A DNA stretch of 64,000 bases from Mycobacterium sp. 1100029.7 (GTDB taxonomy: Bacteria > Actinomycetota > Actinomycetes > Mycobacteriales > Mycobacteriaceae). The position numbers and the translations under genes are program-made. The stretch covers positions 62,001 to 126,000 of the forward strand of contig NZ_LZSC01000064.1 of NCBI RefSeq assembly GCF_001665235.1, given 5' to 3'. Below the pieces are notes generated by a model. It was not told the DNA's origin. It made no database searches and was given only the letters and a program-made list of their open reading frames with translations. Shown here in pieces: positions 8,520-17,182 of the stretch. Positions within the stretch are counted from its first letter, which is position 1, and each line of letters opens with the position of its first letter.

Positions 8520-8906
8520 ATGGTCCGCGTGAAGTGGTTGGAAAAGCCTGAGGCGCATGACTTTCCGGCGGCAGCCGACTATCTGGACCTGATCGCCGAT
8601 CCAACCGTCGTCAAGAAGTTGACGAAGCGGCTGCGCACTTGCGCCGTCACGCACAAGAAGGCCAAGGACATCCTGCGGGCCGCGGGCCTGAGCCTGTTGC
8701 CCGTTGACAACCCGCATGTCGCCGCCGATTTGACCAAGATCGAAAAAGGCATTGCGCTGTCGCCCATCCTGTTGGTCCGCGGCGACATCGCCACCGGGGT
8801 GCCGCTGCAGATCGCCGACGGGTACCACCGGGTGTGCGCGAGTTATCACACCGACGAGAACACCGACATTCCGGTGATTCTCGCGAGACTGACCCACCGG
8901 CAGTAG
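8520..8906 (+). CDS. Conserved small protein, ParB-nuclease-like fold possible
   Basis: A 128-residue soluble, basic protein starting MVRVKWLEKPEAHDF, with a good ribosome site (AAGGGAG) before the ATG. The C-terminal LQIADGYHRVCASYH ... IPVIL segment resembles the (D/N)GHHR motif of the ParB/Srx-type nuclease fold, which binds nucleotides or DNA, but the similarity is short and only suggestive. It is divergent from the lipoprotein gene and 22 bp upstream of an enoyl-CoA hydratase gene, so an operon with the latter is likely. I cannot assign a function. Confidence 0.75.
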   Translation: MVRVKWLEKPEAHDFPAAADYLDLIADPTVVKKLTKRLRTCAVTHKKAKDILRAAGLSLLPVDNPHVAADLTKIEKGIALSPILLVRGDIATGVPLQIADGYHRVCASYHTDENTDIPVILARLTHRQ

Positions 8907-8928
8907 CGCCACCGGCGAGTGCTTGAGT

Positions 8929-9678
8929 GTGACTGTGATTGAGATCCAGGCTGTCGGTTCGGTGCGGGTGTTGACTCTGTCCTCGGGGCGCGTCAACGCC
9001 CTCGACGTGGAGGTGCTCGAAGCGCTGACCGCCTCCGTTCGTGAGCTGCAGAACGCCGGCAACGGTCCGCTGGTGATCACCGGCGCGGGCCGGGTGTTCA
9101 GCGCTGGCGTCGACCTCAACCGCGTCGTCGACGGCGGTCGTGACTACACCGATCGGTTGGTTCCGGCGCTGTCCAACGCGTTCGATGCGTTGTTCGGCTT
9201 CCCGTGGCCGACGGTGGCCGCCATCAACGGTGCAGCCATCGCCGGTGGATGCGTCCTGGCGTGCGCATGCGACCGCCGGCTGATCGCGCCCGAAGCGGGT
9301 ATCGGGGCCGCCGAGGTCCGTGTCGGTGTCTCGTTCCCGGTCGCGGCGCTGGAAGTGATGCGTTACGCCTGCGGGGCCCACGCCGAGGAAATCCTGCTCG
9401 GTGCCGGCACCTACAAGGGAGCCGACGCCGTCGCCCGCGGGCTGGCCCACCGCATCGTCTCCGACGACGTGGTCGAGGCGGCGGTCGCGGAGGCCGCAGA
9501 GCTCGGCGCGCTGCCGGTCGAGGCGTATCGCGATACGAAGACCCAGTTGCGGGCTCCGGCCGTGGCGAGAATCCGCGAGGGCGGTGCCACCGATGCCGGC
9601 GTTCGCCAGCTGTGGGGCTCAGACGAGACGCAGCAGCGCATCGCGAGCTACGTCGAAAGCCTCAAACGCCGGGACTAA
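8929..9678 (+). CDS. Enoyl-CoA hydratase/isomerase family protein
   Basis: A 249-residue crotonase-fold protein (TTG at 8923 is an alternative start). The oxyanion-hole segments are visible: AGRVFSAGVDLNRVVDGG around residues 55-70 and AAINGAAIAGGCVLACACD around 99-117. The AAEVRVGV block around residue 127 holds the position of the first catalytic glutamate of true hydratases. Members act on enoyl-CoA thioesters in beta-oxidation or related pathways; the exact substrate cannot be read from sequence. It probably forms an operon with the preceding 128-residue gene. Its TAA stop abuts the stop of convergent lucA with no intervening base. Confidence 0.88.
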   Translation: MTVIEIQAVGSVRVLTLSSGRVNALDVEVLEALTASVRELQNAGNGPLVITGAGRVFSAGVDLNRVVDGGRDYTDRLVPALSNAFDALFGFPWPTVAAINGAAIAGGCVLACACDRRLIAPEAGIGAAEVRVGVSFPVAALEVMRYACGAHAEEILLGAGTYKGADAVARGLAHRIVSDDVVEAAVAEAAELGALPVEAYRDTKTQLRAPAVARIREGGATDAGVRQLWGSDETQQRIASYVESLKRRD

Positions 9679-10461
9679 TCACTCGTCGAGGGCGACGCCG
9701 CCGCGGGTGCGTCGGCGCCGCATCCGGTGTGAGCCCTTGCCCTCGGGGCGGCGGTTCCGCAATCCGGTGCGCGGTTCCTCGGCGTCGTCCGTCGGCTCGT
9801 CGTCGGCCGGCTCGTCGCTGGCCGGCTCGGAGACGTCGGTCGCGGGCTTCTCGGCTTTGACGGCTTCGACCGCTTTGGCGGTGGGCTCGAGGGGTACGTC
9901 CGGCTTGTCTTCGGTGTCTTCGGTGTCTTCGGTTTCTTCGGCGTCGTCGGTCTGTTCGGATTCGGCGTCGTCGCCCTTCTTACGGCGCAGCCGACGTTGC
10001 TTCTGCTTTTTGGGCTTGATCGGTTTTGGCGGAGCCGGGGGCAACTCGGCGACGAAGGAGAGATAGAACGCGAAAATTCCGAGCAGGCCGATCGCTGCCG
10101 CGGCGCCATAGATGCCGAACAGATATTTGCCGGCGTTATCCAGGTTGAGCCAGATCTCGCTGATCGCGGTGCCGATGATCAGCACGCCGGCCAGCACGTG
10201 GGCCACGATCGACCACACCCTGATCGTCAGCGCCAGCTGCGGGGTGCCCAGCTCAGGCCGGCGAGTTCGCAGGTGGGTGAACACCACCGGCAGCGCGGCC
10301 AGAGCGATCAGCGCGCCCGCGGCGATCCGGCCCGCCATTCCCAACCCGCGTGGCGTATCGCCCATCAACTCGGACCAGCGTGGCAGCACGCAGAGGAAAT
10401 AGAGGACGCCGGCACCGATCGAAAACAACAAGTGCCACGGTATGGCGACCTTGCGCCCCAT
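9679..10461 (-). CDS. lucA: LucA, lipid-uptake coordinator membrane protein (Rv3723-like)
   Basis: A 260-residue membrane protein with four hydrophobic segments at roughly residues 7-24, 44-62, 82-102 and 116-137. A lysine/arginine-rich stretch (PKPIKPKKQKQRRLRRKKGD) and an acidic, low-complexity tail with repeated TED units follow. Architecture, length and position next to tRNA-Ser, 4.5S RNA and the aminotransferase match Rv3723. In M. tuberculosis that protein stabilises the Mce1 and Mce4 transporters and so coordinates fatty-acid and cholesterol import. The long tail should lie in the cytoplasm. GGAGGAGG precedes the ATG. Orthology rests on synteny plus architecture. Confidence 0.82.
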   Translation of the reverse strand: MGRKVAIPWHLLFSIGAGVLYFLCVLPRWSELMGDTPRGLGMAGRIAAGALIALAALPVVFTHLRTRRPELGTPQLALTIRVWSIVAHVLAGVLIIGTAISEIWLNLDNAGKYLFGIYGAAAAIGLLGIFAFYLSFVAELPPAPPKPIKPKKQKQRRLRRKKGDDAESEQTDDAEETEDTEDTEDKPDVPLEPTAKAVEAVKAEKPATDVSEPASDEPADDEPTDDAEEPRTGLRNRRPEGKGSHRMRRRRTRGGVALDE

Positions 10462-10561
10462 ACGCCTCCTCCTGACGGTGAGCCCACGTCAGCCTAGAGG
10501 CAGCCAAAACCGATTCCAACAACCGTTTCGCCGCGTCTGGAAACTGAGTGTTCCCGATTTG

Positions 10562-10647
10562 CGGAGGATGCGGGATTTGAACCCGCGAGGGCTATTAACC
10601 CAACCCGCGTTCCAGGCGAGCGCCATAGGCCACTAGGCGAATCCTCC
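10562..10647 (-). tRNA. tRNA-Ser (anticodon GGA)
   Basis: The minus strand folds as a class II tRNA: 7-bp acceptor stem GGAGGAT/ATCCTCC, a D arm, anticodon stem CTCGC/GCGGG with loop CTGGAAC (anticodon GGA), a long variable arm typical of serine tRNAs, and a T arm with GGTTCAAATCC. The discriminator base is G and CCA is not encoded. It reads UCC/UCU serine codons. Confidence 0.95.
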
Positions 10648-10729
10648 GTGGCCATGGTAGCGGCTGGGTCAATGCGGAATGTCCCGCGGCCGTCATCGGC
10701 GAATCCGGGGCAGGTATTACACTCGCGAT

Positions 10730-10815
10730 GGACCCCGCGCGGCGTCTATCCTGTGAACTCCCCCAGGGCCGGAAGGCAGCAAGGGTCAATGGGCTCTGTC
10801 GGGTGCGCGGGGTCC
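10730..10815 (+). ncRNA. ffs: Signal recognition particle RNA (4.5S, small bacterial type)
   Basis: The conserved SRP domain IV core is present (CCAGGGCCGGAAGGCAGCAA, about 10763-10782). Terminal arms GGACCCCGCGC (10730-10740) and GCGCGGGGTCC (10805-10815) pair perfectly over 11 bp and close the hairpin. The RNA binds Ffh to target nascent membrane proteins. True transcript ends may extend a few bases further. Confidence 0.93.
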
Positions 10816-10896
10816 CCCAATGTCGGGGCCGTGTCGCCAGTGCTCAACCGTCAGCCGGCCCGTCGCTTCCGGTGTTCGACAGCGAAAGGGCCCCCA

Positions 10897-12189
10897 GTGG
10901 CTTTCGATTCCCTCAGCGTGGACGAGCTCACTGCCCTGCACGCGCGCAACCAGCAAAGTTACGCCGAGCTGCAGGCCAAGAAGTTGCATCTGGACCTGAC
11001 CCGCGGCAAACCTGCGCCGGAGCAGCTCGACCTGTCCAATCAACTGCTGAGATTGCCCGGCGACGACTTCCGCGACCCCGAGGGCACCGACACCCGCAAC
11101 TACGGCGGCCTGCACGGCCTGCCCGGGCTGCGGGCCATCTTCGGTGAGCTGCTCGGAATCCCGGTGCCCAACCTGATCGCCGGGAACAACTCCAGCCTCG
11201 AGCTGATGCACGACCTGGTGGCCTTCTCGATGCTGTACGGCGGCGTCGACTCGCAGCGGCCCTGGAAGGACGAGCCGAGCGTCAAGTTCTTGTGCCCGGC
11301 ACCCGGCTACGACCGGCACTTCGCGATCACCGAGACCATGGGCATCGAGATGATCCTGGTCCCGATGCGCGAGGACGGCCCGGACGTCGACATGATCGAG
11401 GAACTCGTGGCCGTCGACCCCGCCATCAAGGGCATGTGGACGGTGCCGGTGTTCGGCAACCCCACCGGCGTGACGTACTCCTGGGAGAGCGTCCGCCGGC
11501 TGGTCCAGATGCGCACGGCAGCACCCGACTTCCGGCTGTTCTGGGATAACGCCTACGCGGTGCACACCCTCACCCACGACTTTCTGAGCCAGATCGACAT
11601 CCTGGGTCTGGCCACGGCGGCGGGCAACCCGAACCGGCCCTACGTGCTGGCGTCCACCTCGAAGATCACCTTCGCCGGGGCCGGCGTCAGCTTCCTCGGC
11701 GGATCGCTGGGCAACATCGCGTGGTACCTGCAGTACGCGGGGAAGAAGTCGATCGGCCCGGACAAGGTCAACCAGCTGCGGCATCTGCGCTTCTTCGGTG
11801 ACGCCGACGGTGTGCGCCTGCACATGCTGCGTCATCAGCAGATCCTGGCGCCGAAATTCGCGCTCGCGGCCGAGATCCTCGAGCAGCGGTTGGGGGACTC
11901 CAAGATCGCGTCCTGGACCGATCCCAAGGGCGGCTATTTCATCAGCCTCGACGTGTGGCCCGGCACCGCGCGCCGGACGGTCGCGCTGGCCAAGGACGCC
12001 GGTATCGCGGTCACCGAGGCGGGTGCGACGTTCCCCTACCGCAAGGACCCCGAGGACAAGAACATCCGGATCGCGCCGACCTTCCCGTCGTTGCCAGACC
12101 TGCGCGACGCGGTCGACGGCCTGGCGACTTGCGCGCTGCTGGCGGCGTCCGAGGCCCAGGTCGGTACTCCGGCGCCGAGTGTGAACTGA
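10897..12189 (+). CDS. aspC: Aspartate aminotransferase, Rv3722c type
   Basis: A 430-residue fold-type I PLP aminotransferase of the Rv3722c group, which supplies aspartate by transamination from glutamate in M. tuberculosis. Visible motifs are LDLTRGKPAPEQLDLS near the N-terminus, GNPTGVTYSW, FRLFWDNAYAVH (the Asp and Tyr contacting PLP) and ASTSKITFAGAG with the Schiff-base lysine near residue 256. The frame is open back to 10648, but that region contains the SRP RNA. The GTG at 10897, preceded by GAAAGGG, gives a length close to the M. tuberculosis protein. It is followed by a repeat-rich spacer before dnaX. Confidence 0.92.
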   Translation: MAFDSLSVDELTALHARNQQSYAELQAKKLHLDLTRGKPAPEQLDLSNQLLRLPGDDFRDPEGTDTRNYGGLHGLPGLRAIFGELLGIPVPNLIAGNNSSLELMHDLVAFSMLYGGVDSQRPWKDEPSVKFLCPAPGYDRHFAITETMGIEMILVPMREDGPDVDMIEELVAVDPAIKGMWTVPVFGNPTGVTYSWESVRRLVQMRTAAPDFRLFWDNAYAVHTLTHDFLSQIDILGLATAAGNPNRPYVLASTSKITFAGAGVSFLGGSLGNIAWYLQYAGKKSIGPDKVNQLRHLRFFGDADGVRLHMLRHQQILAPKFALAAEILEQRLGDSKIASWTDPKGGYFISLDVWPGTARRTVALAKDAGIAVTEAGATFPYRKDPEDKNIRIAPTFPSLPDLRDAVDGLATCALLAASEAQVGTPAPSVN

Positions 12190-12240
12190 CGGCGTCGGGT
12201 GTGCGCCGAGGGCGGGAAATCCGCCAAAATCCCGCTCTAG

Positions 12241-12300
12241 ACGCACAGTCAAAGCCGCAGATGCACACTCAAAGTCGCCGACGCACACTCGGCGGCCTTC
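12241..12300 (+). repeat. Three 20-bp tandem near-repeats with a hairpin, aspC-dnaX spacer
   Basis: Three consecutive 20-bp units at 12241, 12261 and 12281 each begin A(C/T)GCACA(C/G)TC; units one and two continue AAAG(C/T)CGC. CGCCGA (12276-12281) and TCGGCG (12289-12294) form a 6-bp hairpin across the last junction that may end aspC transcription. The rest of the 12190-12390 spacer contains no gene. Confidence 0.7.
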
Positions 12301-12390
12301 GGGGTGCACACCTGTCGCCGCGGACGGGCGCTCCACAGCGTTGACGCCCGGCCCGGGCTCTAGTCACCGGCCGCCGGTAGCCTGCTGACC

Positions 12391-14286
12391 GTGGCTCTCT
12401 ACCGCAAGTACCGACCGGCAACCTTCGCCGAAGTCGTGGGGCAGGAGCACGTCACCGAGCCGCTGTCGATCGCCCTGGAAGCCGGCCGGATCAACCATGC
12501 GTACCTGTTCTCCGGGCCGCGCGGCTGCGGAAAGACCTCGTCGGCGCGCATCCTGGCGCGCTCGCTGAACTGCGCGCAGGGGCCGACCGCGACCCCGTGC
12601 GGGGTGTGCGACTCCTGCCAGGCGCTGGCGCCCAACGCACCCGGCAGCATCGACGTGGTCGAACTCGACGCCGCCAGCCACGGCGGTGTGGACGACACCC
12701 GCGAGCTGCGCGACCGCGCCTTCTACGCGCCGGCACAGTCCCGCTACCGCGTGTTCATCGTCGACGAGGCGCACATGGTGACGACGGCGGGATTCAACGC
12801 GCTGCTCAAGATCGTCGAGGAACCGCCCGAGCACCTGATCTTCATCTTCGCGACCACCGAGCCGGAGAAGGTGCTGCCGACCATCCGCTCGCGCACCCAT
12901 CACTATCCGTTCCGGTTGTTGCCGCCCAAGACGATGCGGTCGCTGATCGGGCGGATCTGTGAACAAGAGAACGTCGTCGTCGACGACGCGGTCTATCCGC
13001 TGGTGATTCGGGCCGGCGGCGGATCGCCCCGCGACACGCTCTCGGTGCTCGACCAGTTGGTGGCCGGTGCCGACGACAACCACGTCACCTATCCGCGAGC
13101 GCTGGGGCTACTCGGCGCCACCGACGTCGCGCTGATCGACGACGCCGTCGACGCATTGGCGGCCGCGGATGCCGCGGCGCTGTTCGGCGCCGTCGAATCG
13201 GTGATCGACGCCGGCCACGACCCGCGGCGCTTTGCCACCGATCTGCTGGAGCGGTTCCGGGATCTGCTTGTGCTGCAAGCAGTTCCGGACGCGGTGAGCC
13301 GCGGCGTGGTGGATGCCCCGGAGGACGTGCTGGACCGGATGCGCGATCAGGCGGTGCGTATCGGCGCCGCGACGCTGACCCGCTACGCCGAGGTGGTGCA
13401 GGCCGGACTGGGGGAGATGCGCGGAGCGACGGCACCCCGGCTGCTGCTCGAAGTGGTCTGCGCACGGCTGCTGTTGCCCTCGGCCAGCGACGCCGAGTCG
13501 GCACTGCTGCAGCGTGTCGAGCGCATCGAGACCCGGCTGGCGATGTCGATCCCCGGCACCGAGGCCGCGCCCCCGGCGACCGCACCTGCCGCAGCACCCG
13601 CCCCGCCACGGTCGGCCCCCCGTCCGCCCGCGCCGGCCGAACCGTCGCCCGAGCCGCCGGCCAAATACCGTCGGCAGTCCGCGGCGTCCGAGCCGGTGAG
13701 CGAACCGCCGGCGCCGCCACCACCAACCCCCCCACAAGCTCCGGCTCCGGCCCCGGTTGCGGCTCCCAAACCGGAGCCGGTCACCGAAACTCCTGCTGCG
13801 CCAGGCGAACTCAATGCTGCCTCGGTGCGCACCATGTGGCCGACGGTGCGCGACAAGGTGCGCCAGCGCAGCCGCACCACCGAGGTGATGCTGGCCGGTG
13901 CCACCGTCCGCGCGGTCGACGGCGACACCCTGGTGCTCAGCCACGAATCCGCGCCCCTGGCCAAGCGGCTGTCCGAACAGCGCAACGCCGACGTCATCGC
14001 CGAGGCGCTCAAAGACGCGCTCGGAGTCAACTGGCGGGTGCGCTGCGACGTCGGCGGGCCGGTCGGGGTGGCGGACGCCCCGGTTCGCGGCGGATCGGCG
14101 CCGCCGCCTTTCGTGGAGCAACCGCCCGCCAACGTCGCCGCGGAATCGGCTCAGCGCGACGAGGAAGAACACATGCTTGCCGAAGCCGGCCGCACCGATC
14201 CGGCCGAGCCGCGGCGCGACCCCGAAGAGGTGGCGCTGGAACTGCTGCAAAGCGAGTTGGGCGCACGCAAGATCGACGGCGCTTAG
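12391..14286 (+). CDS. dnaX: DNA polymerase III subunit gamma/tau
   Basis: A 631-residue clamp-loader ATPase. It starts MALYRKYRPATFAEVVGQEH, has the Walker A motif GPRGCGKTS near residues 43-51, a four-cysteine zinc module (C...CGVCDSC, about 60-79), the Walker B/DEAH-like VDEAHM near residue 127, and sensor 1 FIFATTEPEKV. Residues about 385-470 are a long proline/alanine linker, followed by the C-terminal tau-like domain that contacts the polymerase. It loads the beta clamp at the replication fork. It is slightly longer than the M. tuberculosis protein, mostly in the linker. No obvious frameshift site for a separate gamma form was noticed. Confidence 0.97.
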   Translation: MALYRKYRPATFAEVVGQEHVTEPLSIALEAGRINHAYLFSGPRGCGKTSSARILARSLNCAQGPTATPCGVCDSCQALAPNAPGSIDVVELDAASHGGVDDTRELRDRAFYAPAQSRYRVFIVDEAHMVTTAGFNALLKIVEEPPEHLIFIFATTEPEKVLPTIRSRTHHYPFRLLPPKTMRSLIGRICEQENVVVDDAVYPLVIRAGGGSPRDTLSVLDQLVAGADDNHVTYPRALGLLGATDVALIDDAVDALAAADAAALFGAVESVIDAGHDPRRFATDLLERFRDLLVLQAVPDAVSRGVVDAPEDVLDRMRDQAVRIGAATLTRYAEVVQAGLGEMRGATAPRLLLEVVCARLLLPSASDAESALLQRVERIETRLAMSIPGTEAAPPATAPAAAPAPPRSAPRPPAPAEPSPEPPAKYRRQSAASEPVSEPPAPPPPTPPQAPAPAPVAAPKPEPVTETPAAPGELNAASVRTMWPTVRDKVRQRSRTTEVMLAGATVRAVDGDTLVLSHESAPLAKRLSEQRNADVIAEALKDALGVNWRVRCDVGGPVGVADAPVRGGSAPPPFVEQPPANVAAESAQRDEEEHMLAEAGRTDPAEPRRDPEEVALELLQSELGARKIDGA

Positions 14287-14291
14287 CCGAA

Positions 14292-14399
14292 GATCGGCGG
14301 GGGCTGATGGCGCCGACCCGCTTCGCTCGGCTACGCCGCGCTCGCGATCGGCGCGGGTTGATGGCGCCGACCCGCTTCGCTCGGCTATGCCGCGCTCGC
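14292..14399. repeat. 54-bp tandem duplication between convergent genes
   Basis: Two head-to-tail 54-bp copies, 14292-14345 and 14346-14399, differ at only three positions. Each contains GGCGCCGACCCGCTTCGCTC and can fold through CCGA/TCGG and GGCG/CGCC. They fill almost the whole space between the stops of dnaX and the convergent methyltransferase gene and could act as a bidirectional terminator. Confidence 0.9.
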
Positions 14400-14401
14400 C
14401 G

Positions 14402-15721
14402 CTAAGGCCGCCACCAAGGCCGCAGCGGCAGGCTGTCCGCGCCGCGCGGCTCGACATTGGCGGCCAGCACGTGGTGCAGCTGAAGGTTGTTCTCCTCGAA
14501 CGCAACTCGCGATGCCGCCATGTACAAGCCCCACACCTTGGCGACCGGCAGCGACACCTGGTCGACCGCGGCTTCCCAGTGCTCGACGAGGTTGCGGCAC
14601 CAGTCACGCAGCGTCATCGCGTAGTGATGGCGGAAGTTCTCCGCGTGCAGCACCTCGAAACCGCACTCCTGTACCTCGGTGAGGATGCGCCCGGACCCCG
14701 TCAGCTCGCCGTCCGGAAAGACATAGCGGTCGGTGAATCCGCCCGCGAACGATGTCTGCCTGTTGTCGTGGCGGGTGATGCAGTGGTTGAGCAGCAGCCC
14801 GCCGGTACGCAACTTCGACTTGAGGAACTCGAAGTAAGCGGGATAGTTCTTGACCCCGATGTGTTCGGTCAACCCGATCGACGACACCGCGTCGAAACCG
14901 GTCTCGGCCACGTCGCGGTAGTCGCAATGGCGCACCTCGGCCAGCTCGGCAAGCCCGTCGTCGAGGATCGCCTGCTGGGCCCATTTAGCCTGCTCGGCAG
15001 ACAGGGTTGCGCCGATCACCCGGACGCCGTGGCGGGCGGCGTACCGCACCATGCCGCCCCAGCCGCAGCCGACGTCGAGCAGCCGGTCACCCGGCCGCAA
15101 CCGCAGCTTGTCGAAGATCAGCCGGTACTTGTTCTGCTGCGCTTCTTCCAGCGTCGCGTCGGCGTGCGGGTAGACCGCGCAGGTATAGGTCATCGACGGT
15201 CCGAGCACCCACTCGTAGAACGTGTTGGATACGTCGTAGTGGTGGTGGATGGCCTCGGCATCACGAGTCTTGCTGTGCATCAACCCATCTGCGATCCGCC
15301 GCCAGCGCGGCCGGGTTTCCTGCGGCGGCGGTGCGATCGGCATTAGATGTTCGATGCCGATCGAGCGCACCACCTGGGCCAGCGTCCGCGCCGACGGACG
15401 TTTGAAGTCGACCCGATCGGCCAGCACCTTGAGCAGCTCGTAGGGATCGCCCGGATGTACGCCGTAGGTTTGCAGGTCGCCAGAGATGTATGCGCGGGCG
15501 ATACCGAGCTCGCCGGGCGCGGTGGCCAGGTAAGTGGCGCCGCGCGGCGAGCACAGGTCCAAGCCCAGCCTGGCGTCTTCGTTTCCGGCGGTGCTGCCGT
15601 CATATGCGGTGAACTTCAGTGGGTACTGTCCGCTGGCGGTGAAGACGGCCAACACCTCGGCCATGGTGAGCTTGCCCAGGAACGCGCGCGTGGAGTGGTC
15701 GGGCACTCTGGTGGTCGTCAT
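14402..15721 (-). CDS. Cyclopropane/mycolic-type fatty acid synthase-like methyltransferase (Rv3720-like)
   Basis: A 439-residue SAM-dependent enzyme of the CFA-synthase family. The N-terminal 130 residues form the extra lipid-contacting domain of the long CFA form. The SAM site LLDVGCGWGGMVRYAA lies near residues 214-229, followed by the YRDV, EHIG and NHCITRH blocks of the family. It would transfer a methylene or methyl group to an unsaturated acyl chain of a phospholipid. It corresponds to Rv3720. Its ATG overlaps the stop of the FAD oxidase gene as ATGA (15718-15721), so the two are translationally coupled and may act in one lipid modification. Confidence 0.9.
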   Translation of the reverse strand: MTTTRVPDHSTRAFLGKLTMAEVLAVFTASGQYPLKFTAYDGSTAGNEDARLGLDLCSPRGATYLATAPGELGIARAYISGDLQTYGVHPGDPYELLKVLADRVDFKRPSARTLAQVVRSIGIEHLMPIAPPPQETRPRWRRIADGLMHSKTRDAEAIHHHYDVSNTFYEWVLGPSMTYTCAVYPHADATLEEAQQNKYRLIFDKLRLRPGDRLLDVGCGWGGMVRYAARHGVRVIGATLSAEQAKWAQQAILDDGLAELAEVRHCDYRDVAETGFDAVSSIGLTEHIGVKNYPAYFEFLKSKLRTGGLLLNHCITRHDNRQTSFAGGFTDRYVFPDGELTGSGRILTEVQECGFEVLHAENFRHHYAMTLRDWCRNLVEHWEAAVDQVSLPVAKVWGLYMAASRVAFEENNLQLHHVLAANVEPRGADSLPLRPWWRP

Positions 15722-17106
15722 CGGCGTTGCACCGCCTTTGCGTAGAGATCGAGCAGACGAGAGTCGGGATCGTAAGACTTCTTGACCGTCTTGTAGGCCT
15801 CGCCGCCGTACAGCTGGTCGAATTCCTCGCGGCCGTAAAAGGACTCCGAGTACAGCGATTTGTGGCCGTGAAGCTCACTGACCTTCGCCTCGATCGCCCG
15901 GTTGGTGGCGCCCTCGCTGTCGCCGGCGGGCACCGAGGACCAGAACCCGATGTTGACGTAGCTGGCTTCGGCCGGAATCGGGTACAACGGCCAGCCACCG
16001 TGATCGCGAAGACGTAACGGGCACAACCAGATCGGCGTGATCGGCACCTCTTCGAGGAACCACTCCAAGAATTCGCTGCAGCGTTGGATCGGCACCTCGA
16101 CGTCTTGGACCACCCGTTCCCGTGGCGGACGCCCATGGCGCGCCTCGATGCGGTCGGAGACCCCGAAGCGACGGTCCACGCCGACCAGCTTGGCGTAGAC
16201 GCTGCTGCGCCGGTAGCGGCGTGGCCACCAGCGTCGCAACCGCGGGTTTTGCACCCCGAAGGCGCGCGAGCACCAGAACCAGTCGGTGTCCCAACGCCAG
16301 AAGTAGTCGTGCATCGTCAGCCGGTCGTCCTTGGCGTGGTCCACTTCGGTCGAATCGTGCTGCATCGACTGGTAATAGATCTGTTTACCGGTGTAGTCGC
16401 TGACGGGTCCCGGGGTGGTGGTCCGTCTGCCGAGGCACAGGTAACTTTCGTCGCCGCTGAAAACGACGCCGTCGAGGTAGTCGACCGGCGTGCTGGCCTG
16501 GCCGCCGGTGTCGACGATGCGTTCCATTGCCGCAACCAACTCGCGCACCGAGTCAAACCGGAGATGCCGCAACGCCACGAACGGAGCGGCGGGCTCCAGT
16601 TCGATGCGAAGCCTGGTCGAATAACCCAGCGTCCCATAGGAATTCGGGAACGCGCGAAACAGGTCGGAATTTTCGCTACGCGAAGCGGTGACCAATTCGC
16701 CAGCGCCGGTGAGGATATCCATCTCCAGCACCGATTCGTGTGGCAAACCGTTACGGAACGACGCCGACTCGATTCCCAGGCCGCTGACCGCGCCGCCGAG
16801 GGTGATGGTCTTCAGTTGCGGCACGACCAGCGGCGAGAGGCCATAGGGCAGTGTCGCGTCGACCAGATCCTCATAGGTGCACATGCCGGCGACATCGGCC
16901 GTACGAGCTTGCGGATCTACACCCAGAACGCTGGTCAATCCGGTGGTGTCCAGGCCACGCGCATCGCGTTTAGTGCGGGCCCGGAACAGATTTGACGTGG
17001 GCTTGGCAAGGCGAACCGCGGACGTAGCGGGAATGGAACGATAACTCGCCATCAACCGATCTACGCCCGACGTGTGAGCCGAGAGTGCAGATCCCCAACC
17101 TGGCAC
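15718..17106 (-). CDS. FAD-linked oxidoreductase (Rv3719-like)
   Basis: A 462-residue FAD-binding type 4 (PCMH-fold) protein related to DWARF1/DHCR24-like oxidases. TADVAGMCTYEDLVDATL and TLGGAVSGLGIESASFRNG are the FAD-binding segments. The start is uncertain: GTG at 17106 and 17109 lie just after a TAGGGT -10-like element and give a length near the M. tuberculosis protein, while the frame stays open to 17238 inside the divergent gene. The coupled CFA-type methyltransferase suggests that the pair converts an unsaturated fatty acyl chain, as in tuberculostearic-acid-type two-step chemistry; that is inference. It is divergent from the SRPBCC gene across about 76 bp. Confidence 0.85.
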   Translation of the reverse strand: MPGWGSALSAHTSGVDRLMASYRSIPATSAVRLAKPTSNLFRARTKRDARGLDTTGLTSVLGVDPQARTADVAGMCTYEDLVDATLPYGLSPLVVPQLKTITLGGAVSGLGIESASFRNGLPHESVLEMDILTGAGELVTASRSENSDLFRAFPNSYGTLGYSTRLRIELEPAAPFVALRHLRFDSVRELVAAMERIVDTGGQASTPVDYLDGVVFSGDESYLCLGRRTTTPGPVSDYTGKQIYYQSMQHDSTEVDHAKDDRLTMHDYFWRWDTDWFWCSRAFGVQNPRLRRWWPRRYRRSSVYAKLVGVDRRFGVSDRIEARHGRPPRERVVQDVEVPIQRCSEFLEWFLEEVPITPIWLCPLRLRDHGGWPLYPIPAEASYVNIGFWSSVPAGDSEGATNRAIEAKVSELHGHKSLYSESFYGREEFDQLYGGEAYKTVKKSYDPDSRLLDLYAKAVQRR

Positions 17107-17112
17107 CACATA

Positions 17113-17119
17113 TACCCTA
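17113..17119. promoter_or_regulatory. Overlapping divergent -10 elements
   Basis: TACCCT (17113-17118) on the plus strand and TAGGGT (17114-17119 reversed) on the minus strand both fit the mycobacterial TANNNT -10 pattern and share bases. They would serve the SRPBCC gene and the FAD oxidase gene; the latter could be leaderless from GTG 17106. Confidence 0.35.
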
Positions 17120-17182
17120 GTCTTCGAGAGCACCCCGTGCATCCGCGCGCGGGCGGCATCACAACAGAGGAGTTCGCGCCTG

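Noticed and set aside
9895..9950. Short tandem repeat (GTCTTCGGT) as a mobile or CRISPR-like repeat
   Set aside because: It encodes the acidic TED repeats in the LucA tail and is ordinary low-complexity coding DNA.
10786..12336. 516-codon frame antisense to the aminotransferase
   Set aside because: The aminotransferase has all PLP motifs and a ribosome site; the antisense frame has no domain.
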